Source of the DNA: JBFKQC01 sp041627895
Lineage (GTDB): Bacteria; Pseudomonadota; Alphaproteobacteria; Rhodobacterales; Rhodobacteraceae
DNA length: 18,748 nt
Assembly (NCBI GenBank): GCA_041627895.1
Contig: JBFKQC010000075.1
Span: 1 to 18,748 of the forward strand
Direction: 5' to 3'
Below are positions 7,204-13,002 of the stretch, piece after piece (positions within the stretch are counted from its first letter, which is position 1; each line of letters starts with the position of its first letter). A program made the translations under genes and the position numbers. The notes beneath the pieces are model-generated. The model did not search any database and was not told the DNA's origin. It worked only from the letters and a program-made list of their open reading frames with translations.

Positions 7204-7224
7204 GGTGCGCAATGAATGCGCACC
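7204..7224. repeat. REP-like hairpin, copy 2
   Basis: The arms GGTGCGC and GCGCACC pair around the loop AATGAAT, identical to copy 1. It is followed by CTACGGGCGTGCTGCC, and a similar CTACGGCGTGCCGCC follows the hairpin at 7254-7271. Confidence 0.65.
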
Positions 7225-7239
7225 CTACGGGCGTGCTGC

Positions 7240-7255
7240 CCACCCTGCGGGGTGG
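7240..7255. repeat. Hairpin CCACCC-TGCG-GGGTGG
   Basis: A perfect 6-base stem with tetraloop TGCG. It overlaps by two bases the next hairpin, so the two are probably alternative folds. Confidence 0.45.
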
Positions 7256-7271
7256 CGGGGGGAACCCCGCC
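7254..7271. repeat. Hairpin GGCGGGG-GGAA-CCCCGCC
   Basis: A perfect 7-base stem with tetraloop GGAA. It is followed by CTACGGCGTGCC, the same downstream word as REP-like copy 2, so it belongs to the same repeat family although the stem differs. Confidence 0.55.
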
Positions 7272-7302
7272 CTACGGCGTGCCGCCCGATCCAGCCGTTC
7301 CC

Positions 7303-7319
7303 CCGGGCTGCAAGCCCGG
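7303..7319. repeat. Hairpin CCGGGCT-GCA-AGCCCGG
   Basis: A perfect 7-base stem with a 3-base loop, abutting the next larger inverted repeat. Confidence 0.5.
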
Positions 7320-7355
7320 ATCGCGCCCGACCCCGCCCCCCAGGGCGGGCGCGAT
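7320..7355. repeat. Long inverted repeat ATCGCGCCCG / CGGGCGCGAT
   Basis: Ten-base perfect outer arms enclose a 16-base C-rich interior, which allows an alternative inner CCGCCC/GGGCGG pairing. The word CCGGGCGCGATC, close to its right arm, is seen again at 7437-7448. Confidence 0.55.
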
Positions 7356-7474
7356 GGGTTGGAACGGTGGCGCTGGGTGCGGCGTGGATGCTTTGCGGCG
7401 ATGGCGGTGCAAATGTCACCGCGCCCACCCTCGGGGCCGGGCGCGATCCTTTGGGCTCTGAAGTGAGGTGGGAT

Positions 7475-7492
7475 GGTGCGCTGAAGCGCACC
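7475..7492. repeat. REP-like hairpin, copy 3
   Basis: The same arms GGTGCGC and GCGCACC as copies 1 and 2, but with the tetraloop TGAA instead of AATGAAT. It is followed by CTACGCTTGC. Conserved arms with a changed loop suggest selection on the stem. It lies about 60 bases past the stop of the 139-residue protein and could also end that transcript. Confidence 0.6.
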
Positions 7493-7550
7493 CTACGCTT
7501 GCTGAGCCCGGATTTGCCGTCCGGCATTTCGGGGAGCCGTTACAACCGTA

Positions 7551-7970
7551 TCAGGGCTCGATCCGGGCGGTGAAGGTCCAGGGTGTATCGGCGAAGGGGC
7601 CGAGGCCTTCGTAGCTCAGTACCAGCACCGCCTCGGCGTAAAGGGTCATCGCGCCCCCGGCAGGCGTCCGGAAGCTCAGCGTCGTGATGTCGACGGGGTG
7701 ATGCCGGTGATGGAGATAGATCGATCCATCGATGTAGCCGGGGGTCGGGTTGACCGGAAAGTCGAAACTCTTTCCGGCCAGCGCCCCAAGGTCGGACAGG
7801 TCGAGGGGAATCCGCTCGGCGACCAGCGCGGTCCTTTGCAGTTCGCCGGCGGCTTCGGCCATCTCTGCCGGCAGCGCGAAGTCCGCGAGCTCGACCTTGA
7901 GGTGCGCGGTCCGGTTGCTGACCTGGAACCGTGCAGTGACGGGACTGAGGAGCCGTGTCGGAAAGAGCAT
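7551..7970 (-). CDS. Uncharacterised protein co-encoded with trpS
   Basis: 139 residues, not recognised. The sequence is of mixed beta character with alternating hydrophobic residues, no signal peptide and no membrane segment. A striking patch is GYIDGSIYLHHRHHPVDITT in the middle (four histidines), followed by LSFRTPAGGAMTLYAEAVLV and a C-terminal YEGLGPFADTPWTFTARIEP. The ATG (7970-7968) shares its A with the TGA stop of trpS (TGATG), so translation is probably coupled to the synthetase. Such coupling and intact coding character support a real gene. The histidine patch could bind a metal, but that is a guess. Downstream is the hairpin-rich region. Confidence 0.7.
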   Translation of the reverse strand: MLFPTRLLSPVTARFQVSNRTAHLKVELADFALPAEMAEAAGELQRTALVAERIPLDLSDLGALAGKSFDFPVNPTPGYIDGSIYLHHRHHPVDITTLSFRTPAGGAMTLYAEAVLVLSYEGLGPFADTPWTFTARIEP

Positions 7971-8983
7971 CAGCTTACCATTCCGCCGATCTCATACGTC
8001 CGCCGCAGGATCGGGGCGGCGATCTCGCGGGCGCTGGCGGCGCCTTCGGCGAGGATGCGGTCGATCTCGGCGGGGTCGGCGGTCAGGCGCTTCATCTCGG
8101 ACGAGATCGGGGCGAGCTTGGCGACGGCGAGGTCGGCCAGCGACGGCTTGAAGGTGGAGAACTGCTGGCCGGCGTGGTCGCGGATCACCGCCTGGGGCGT
8201 CGTGTCGGCCAAAGCGGCGTAGATGTTGACGAGGTTGCGCGCCTCGGGGCGGTCCTCGAGGCCCTTGAGGTCCGAGGGCAGCGGCTCGGGATCGGTGCGC
8301 GCCTTGCGGATCTTCTGGGCGATGGTGTCGGCGTCGTCGGTCATGTTGATCCGGCTCATGTCCGAGGGGTCGGATTTCGACATTTTCTTCGAGCCGTCGC
8401 GCAGGCTCATCACCCGTGTGGCGGCGCCCTCGATCACCGGCTCGGTGACGGGGAAGAAATCCACCCCGAAATCGTTGTTGAACTTGATCGCGATGTCGCG
8501 GGTCAGCTCCAGATGCTGTTTCTGGTCCTCGCCCACGGGCACGTGGGTGGCGTGGTAGACCAGGATGTCGGCGGCCATCAGCGCGGGGTAGGCGAACAGG
8601 CCGAGGCTGGCGTTCTGCGCGTTCTTGCCGGCCTTCTCCTTCCACTGGGTCATGCGCTGCATCCAGCCCATCCGGGCGACGCAGTTGAAGATCCAGGCCA
8701 GCTGCGCGTGCTCGGCGACCTGGGACTGGTTGAAGAGGATGGATTTCTCGGGGTCGATGCCGCAGGCGATGAAGGCGGCGCAAAGCTCGCGCGTGGCGCG
8801 GGCGAGGTCGGCCGGGTCCTGCCAGACGGTGATCGCGTGCAGGTCGACCATGCAATAGATCGTCTGGTACGCGCCGGCGTCCTGCATCGTCACGAAGCGC
8901 TTCATCGCGCCGAGGTAGTTGCCGAGCGTGAGCCCGCCGGAGGGCTGGATGCCGGAGAAGACGCGGGGGGTGAAGTCGGCCAT
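7970..8983 (-). CDS. trpS: Tryptophanyl-tRNA synthetase
   Basis: 337 residues, the normal bacterial length. This class I enzyme charges tRNA-Trp with tryptophan in the cytoplasm. The nucleotide motif FSGIQPSGGLTLGNYLGA (9-26) contains the HIGH-equivalent LTLGN. The second signature KMSKSDPSD starts at residue 200. VDLHAIT (47-53) and AADILVYHATHVPVGEDQKQH (138-158) are also classic for the family. The ATG at 8981-8983 has only a weak purine-rich stretch (AGAGA) upstream. It is divergent from the rhomboid-like gene, with 72 bases between starts, and its stop overlaps the start of the unknown 139-residue protein. It is essential and housekeeping. Confidence 0.96.
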   Translation of the reverse strand: MADFTPRVFSGIQPSGGLTLGNYLGAMKRFVTMQDAGAYQTIYCMVDLHAITVWQDPADLARATRELCAAFIACGIDPEKSILFNQSQVAEHAQLAWIFNCVARMGWMQRMTQWKEKAGKNAQNASLGLFAYPALMAADILVYHATHVPVGEDQKQHLELTRDIAIKFNNDFGVDFFPVTEPVIEGAATRVMSLRDGSKKMSKSDPSDMSRINMTDDADTIAQKIRKARTDPEPLPSDLKGLEDRPEARNLVNIYAALADTTPQAVIRDHAGQQFSTFKPSLADLAVAKLAPISSEMKRLTADPAEIDRILAEGAASAREIAAPILRRTYEIGGMVS

Positions 8984-9055
8984 TGCGGGTCTCTGCTGGA
9001 GTTCGGGGCGCCGATCGCGTAACGGACGCGGGCGAGACCGTCAAGGAAGCGAGCG

Positions 9056-9739
9056 ATGCATCCCCACGAAGAAAGCCCGGTCAATCCGCTGCCGCCGGCG
9101 GTGATCCTGCTGGCGCTGGCGATCGCGCTGCCGGAACTGGCGTTTCAGCTTGGCGCGAGGGGGCTTGCGGGCGGGCCCGAGGCGGTGGGCTGGCGGCTGG
9201 CCGCGGTGCAGCGCTATGCCTTCATCGGCGACGTGTTCGACCAGATGTGGGCGCGCAATTTCTGGCCGGTCGAGCACGTGATGCGGTTCGTCACCTACCC
9301 GTTCGTGCATGTCAGCTTTACCCACATGCTGTTCGTCCTGGTCTTCGTGCTGGCGCTGGGCAAGATGGTGGGCGAGGTGTTTTCCGGCCTCGCGGTGCTG
9401 GTGGTGTTCTTCGGCTCGACGGTGCTGGGGGCGCTGGTGTTTGCCGTGGCGCTGGACGATCCGACGCCGCTGGTCGGCGGGTTTCCGGCGGCTTACGGGC
9501 TGATCGGGGCGTTCAGCTTCATCCTGTGGATGCAGCTTGCCGCCACCGGGGGGCCGCGGTCGCGGGCCTTCACGCTGATCGCGTTCCTGATGGGCATCCA
9601 GCTGGTTTTCGGCCTGTTGTTCGGCGGCGGGCTTGACTGGGTGGCGGATCTCGCCGGGTTCGCCGCGGGGTTCGGGTTGTCGGTGCTGGTCAGCCCGGGC
9701 GGCTGGGCGCGGGTGATGCGGCGGCTGCGCCAGAGATAG
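9056..9739 (+). CDS. Rhomboid-family membrane protein lacking the catalytic dyad
   Basis: 227 residues with about six membrane segments in the rhomboid arrangement. TYPFVHVSFTHMLFVLVFVL (80-99) corresponds to the second-helix HxxxN region, but the Asn is Val. GGFPAAYGLIGAF (141-153) aligns with the GxSG-bearing helix, where the serine position is F143 and the following Gly is P144. WVADLAGFAAG (195-205) aligns with the last helix, where the catalytic His position is D198. Both dyad residues are therefore absent, so an intramembrane protease activity is unlikely and an iRhom-like binding role is possible. The ATG at 9056 has AAGGA 8 bases upstream. It is divergent from trpS and convergent with murJ. 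Confidence 0.85.
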   Translation: MHPHEESPVNPLPPAVILLALAIALPELAFQLGARGLAGGPEAVGWRLAAVQRYAFIGDVFDQMWARNFWPVEHVMRFVTYPFVHVSFTHMLFVLVFVLALGKMVGEVFSGLAVLVVFFGSTVLGALVFAVALDDPTPLVGGFPAAYGLIGAFSFILWMQLAATGGPRSRAFTLIAFLMGIQLVFGLLFGGGLDWVADLAGFAAGFGLSVLVSPGGWARVMRRLRQR

Positions 9740-10014
9740 CGGGCGGGGCCGGGGCGGTGCCGCCTGCGGCGGGTGATCGCCCGGACAGGCGGGCGGCCCG
9801 TCGATGGCGCGGCGGGGCTGCGCGCCTTTCGTGCCGCGCCGGGCGAGGGGCGAAAACCTCGGAACCGGTCCGAATGCGGATGGCGCTTGCCTGGGGGCAT
9901 CCTCATCACGCCCTGTAGAGGACTGGCGGGGGCGGTCGCGATCCTGCGCCTGTCGCGGACAGCCCGCCTGCTGCGAGGCTGGTGCAGCTTGGAGCCGCGT
10001 AAGGACCTGCGGCG
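9740..10014. other. Convergent intergenic region, nothing recognised
   Basis: 275 bases between the rhomboid-like gene and murJ, whose 3' ends face each other. It holds GC-rich short self-complementary words but no stem with a T-run and no believable gene. Open frames crossing it are antisense continuations over murJ. Confidence 0.4.
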
Positions 10015-11556
10015 TCAGCCCCGACGCAGCGTGCGGCGGATTTCGGAGAACCGCAGCGCGCCGAGGGCATGCGCGGCGGCGAAGTAGGCGGCGATGCCGG
10101 CGGCGACCAGAAGCCCGAGCGCGGCGTAGCGCAGGGTCGGCGCCGCAAGCGGAACGGCCAGCGCCAGCGCGCCGATCCAGAGGAGGGCGCCCATGATCGC
10201 CGAGGCGGCCAGGATGCGCGGCAGGCGGGCGCGGAAGCGGTCGTCGAGCGTGGCGGCCGCGCCCATCGCGCGGCTACCGCGCCAGAGTTGCCAGGCCATC
10301 GCCCAGGACGACAGCGTGGTGCCGATCGCGGCGGCGAGGTAGCCGACGAGCGGTGCGAGCCCGATGGCGAGCGCCGCGTTCACCACCATCGCGGCCAGCG
10401 CGAATTTGAACGGGCGCCTGGTGTCCTCGCGCGCGAAATAGAGCGGCTGCAGCGCCTTTTGCAGCACGAAGGCCGGCAGGCCCAGCCCGTAGATCGCCAG
10501 CGCGGCGGCGGTGGCGGCGCTGTCGGCGGCGCCGAAGGCGCCGCGCTCGAACAGCACGGCGATCAGCGGCACCGGGATCGCGCAGAGCGCCACCGCGGCG
10601 GGCACGGTCAGCGCCAGGCTGATCTCGGCGGCGCGGTTGAAGGCGTCGCGCCCGCCCGCGGTGTCCTCGGCGCGGAGCCGGCGCGACAGATCGGGCAGCA
10701 GCACCACCCCGATCGCGATGCCGACGACGCCGAGCGGCAGCTGGTAAAGCCGGTCGGCGACCGAAAGCCAGACGATGGCGCCGTCGAAGAAGCTCGCCAC
10801 CTGCCGCCCGATCAGCAGGTTGACCTGCACCACGCCCCCGGCGAGCGCGGCCGGCGCGGCGATGATCGCGAGACGCCTGAGATCCGGCGTCAGGCGCGGG
10901 CGGCTGAGCGTCAGCCGGAAGCCGGCCCGCGCCGCGGCGACGCGGACCAGGGCGAGCTGCGCGATCCCGGCGACGGGCACGGTCCAGGCGAGCGTCGGCC
11001 CCAGCGGCCAGCCGAGCGCGTGGCCGGCCGCGATCGCGGCGATGAAGAGCACGTTCAGCAGCACCGGCGCGGCAGCCGCGGCGGCAAAGCGGCCGGTGGC
11101 GTTCAGAAGCCCCGACAGCAGCGCGGCGAGCGAGATGAACAGGATATAGGGAAACGCGATGCGGCCGAAGGCGACGGCGAGGCCGAAGCGCTCGTCGCCG
11201 ATGAACCCGCTGGCCATGGCGATCACCAGCCAGGGCATCGCGAAGAGCGCCACGACGGTGAAGCCGATCAGCACCGTGGCGAGCCCGGCAAAGGCGTCCT
11301 GTGCAAAGCGCGCGGCGTCCTCGCCGGCTTCGAGCTTTTTCGAGAACAGCGGCACGAAGGCCATGTTGAAGGCGCCCTCGGCGAAGAACCGGCGGAACAT
11401 GTTCGGCAGCGCGAAGGCGATGAAGAACGCCTCGGCCATCGGGCCGGAGCCGAGGAAGGCGACGATCATGATGTCGCGCACGAAGCCGAGGACGCGGCTG
11501 GCCAGTGTCCAGACGCCGACGGTGAGGAAGCCTGCCATCAGGCGGATCGGTTTCAA
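10015..11556 (-). CDS. murJ: Lipid II flippase MurJ (MviN)
   Basis: 513 residues with about 14 hydrophobic segments. MurJ moves lipid II across the inner membrane for peptidoglycan synthesis. The opening MKPIRLMAGFLTVGVWTLAS, then RVLGFVRDIMIVAFLGSGPM, is the family N-terminus. RRFFAEGAFNMAFVPLFSKKLE (about 55-76) is the most conserved MurJ block. QPLYFAREDTRRPFKFAL in the second half is also typical. The frame starts with TTG at 11554-11556, supported by AGGAC upstream. The next in-frame ATG (codon 7, 11536-11538) would cut conserved residues and has a poorer site. It diverges from the endolysin-like gene on the other strand. The same strand carries glnD upstream and trpS downstream, but plus-strand genes separate them, so no simple operon. 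Confidence 0.95.
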   Translation of the reverse strand: MKPIRLMAGFLTVGVWTLASRVLGFVRDIMIVAFLGSGPMAEAFFIAFALPNMFRRFFAEGAFNMAFVPLFSKKLEAGEDAARFAQDAFAGLATVLIGFTVVALFAMPWLVIAMASGFIGDERFGLAVAFGRIAFPYILFISLAALLSGLLNATGRFAAAAAAPVLLNVLFIAAIAAGHALGWPLGPTLAWTVPVAGIAQLALVRVAAARAGFRLTLSRPRLTPDLRRLAIIAAPAALAGGVVQVNLLIGRQVASFFDGAIVWLSVADRLYQLPLGVVGIAIGVVLLPDLSRRLRAEDTAGGRDAFNRAAEISLALTVPAAVALCAIPVPLIAVLFERGAFGAADSAATAAALAIYGLGLPAFVLQKALQPLYFAREDTRRPFKFALAAMVVNAALAIGLAPLVGYLAAAIGTTLSSWAMAWQLWRGSRAMGAAATLDDRFRARLPRILAASAIMGALLWIGALALAVPLAAPTLRYAALGLLVAAGIAAYFAAAHALGALRFSEIRRTLRRG

Positions 11557-11718
11557 GCGCTGGTCCTGCCGGTTCGGTTCTTGTGCGGCAGACTAGAGCA
11601 AGATGACCCCGGGGGGAAACGCTCAGCGCGCGGGAAACTTCCGGGGCGGGGATGCGGGCGGGATCAACCGAATCTCAAGGGATCGGGGCGATGATCGGCG
11701 CGACGGTCTTAGAACGGG

Positions 11719-12480
11719 ATGCGCATGGGTTCGCTGCGGTTGGCATTGGTGTGGCTGCTTCTTGGCGGCGCGCCCTGGGCATGGGCCGGGCCGGTCTCGG
11801 TGTTCCAGGCGTCGCTGGGCGAGGCGCGCGCGCCGCTGGTCGCGCTGGGCGGGGCGCCGGCGGCGGGTGCCGGCGCGAGCCTTTGGACGGCACCGGCGGG
11901 GGGCGGCGGCGCGGGCAGCGCGAGCCTGTTCGTCGGGCGGCAGGGCGGGCTTTTCGCGCCGGTGCCGCAGCGGCGCAGCGCGGTTGCGCTGCCCGGGACC
12001 GGGTCGCAGGTCGCGCGGCTGCGCCAGCTGATCGCGCGGGCCGAGGCGGGGCGGCATGGCTATGACGCGGTGCAGCACGGTGCCGCGGTTCGGCCGGGCA
12101 GGCCGCCGACCGAAATGACCCTGGGCGAGATCCATGCCTGGATCGAGGCGACGCCGGGCCAGCCCCATGCGATCGGGCGCTACCAGTTCATTCCGGCGAC
12201 GCTGAAGCGGGTGTCTGCGGTCGTGGGCGCCGGGCCCGACGCGGTATTCGCGCCCGAGTTGCAGGACCGGCTGGCCGACGTGCTGCTGGCCGAGGCCGGG
12301 CTGGGGGCCTTTGGACGGGGCGAGATCGGGCGGCATGCCTTCATGCACAACCTCGCCAAGATCTGGGCCGGGCTGCCGACCTCGACGGGCCTGTCCTATT
12401 ACCACGGCCATGCCGGCAACCGCGCGACGATGACCTGGGCGGCCTTCGATGCCGAGATGGGGCGGATCTTCCCGGGATGA
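11719..12480 (+). CDS. Exported lambda-endolysin-like (GH104-type) protein
   Basis: 253 residues. A signal peptide (residues 1-23: MRMG, hydrophobic LALVWLLLGGAPWAW, AGP) is followed by a low-complexity Gly/Ala linker to about residue 95. The C-terminal domain resembles phage lambda endolysin R: E109 in ARAEAGRHGYDAV occupies the catalytic Glu position. HAIGRYQFIP (150-159) matches the GRYQ signature. LQDRLADVLL...GRGEIGRHAFMHNLAKIWAGLP (181-220) matches the region ending in IWASLP of lambda R. Such enzymes cleave the glycan strands of peptidoglycan. The ATG at 11719 is chosen, though 11725 is also possible; no strong ribosome binding site precedes either. The murJ neighbour is consistent with a cell wall role. 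There are no other phage genes nearby, so it looks domesticated. The similarity is judged from memory of lambda R. Confidence 0.75.
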   Translation: MRMGSLRLALVWLLLGGAPWAWAGPVSVFQASLGEARAPLVALGGAPAAGAGASLWTAPAGGGGAGSASLFVGRQGGLFAPVPQRRSAVALPGTGSQVARLRQLIARAEAGRHGYDAVQHGAAVRPGRPPTEMTLGEIHAWIEATPGQPHAIGRYQFIPATLKRVSAVVGAGPDAVFAPELQDRLADVLLAEAGLGAFGRGEIGRHAFMHNLAKIWAGLPTSTGLSYYHGHAGNRATMTWAAFDAEMGRIFPG

Positions 12481-13002
12481 GGCGCGGGGCGGGGCTGGCC
12501 GACGGCCCCGCGCGTGGTTTGGCGATGGAGTTGCGCGCCACTCTGCCGTCTTGGCCGGCATCCGCGCGGGTGCGCCGTGGCATGGCGGCGGAGCGCGGGA
12601 CGGCGTAGCGGCGCGCGGCGGGGCGCGCTGTCCGGCCGCAGCCGCCGAACGCCGCGGCCTTGCGCCCGCGTCGACGTATCGCCAGCCCGTCGGGGCGGCG
12701 CGGCGACGGGCCGGGGCGGCCTTGGATCGGCGAGGGGTGCCGGGGCCGGTCCCGGCGTGCGGCGGCCATTCCTGCGCGGGTTCGCGGCCGGATGACCGGA
12801 CAGCCCCGGCGCGGCCCGGCCGGCGCGGCAGCCCTGGGGCCGCTGTTTGTGCGGGGCGGGAGGGGCGTTTGCCGGGTTTCGGCCAGGGTGGCTGCGAAGG
12901 CGGGCGGGCCGTTTCCTCGCGCGAAGTGGGCCGGGGCGCTTGGCGCCGCTGTTCCGGGCCGCGCCCCTGCCGGGGCGATCCCGCCTTGAGGCGTCTTGGC
13001 GA
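12481..13002. other. 522-base convergent intergenic region without a recognised gene
   Basis: Between the 3' ends of the endolysin-like gene and glnD. It holds the terminator-like hairpin above, the 14-mer GTATCGCCAGCCCG (12676-12689) shared with the repeat-rich region at 7111-7124, and a small GCCCC-TGCC-GGGGC hairpin at 12963-12976. Open frames here are biased to Arg/Gly/Ala and look like chance frames. It may hold decayed gene or repeat remains. Confidence 0.45.
12482..12513. terminator. GC hairpin just after the endolysin-like gene
   Basis: The arms GCGCGGGGC and GCCCCGCGC pair perfectly around a 14-base loop starting 1 base after the stop codon. It is followed by GTGGTTTGG, which has only a short T-run. 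It is a candidate terminator or transcript-end stabiliser. Confidence 0.4.

Larger units (their letters stand above)
6894..7550. other. Gene-free convergent intergenic region packed with hairpin repeats
   Basis: 657 bases between the 3' ends of two convergent genes. No frame resembling a protein was seen; those that are open look like GC-rich chance frames. Almost the whole stretch is inverted repeats: three copies of a GGTGCGC...GCGCACC hairpin plus at least five other perfect stems, listed separately. The first part (6894-6976) is a G/C-only stretch with no clear unit. The features look like a cluster of REP-like extragenic elements. Confidence 0.6.

Noticed and set aside
9804..10196. Possible Cys-containing small protein on the plus strand between the rhomboid-like gene and murJ
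   Set aside because: No ribosome binding site, and half of the frame is antisense to the murJ 3' end; the composition is that of chance GC-rich frames.
10069..11694. A 541-codon plus-strand open frame antisense to murJ
   Set aside because: Arg/Glu/Gly/His-rich low-complexity translation with no family resemblance; explained by the codon bias of murJ.
11719..12480. Prophage remnant
   Set aside because: The endolysin-like gene stands alone among housekeeping genes, has its own signal peptide, and no holin, tail, integrase or attachment site was seen.
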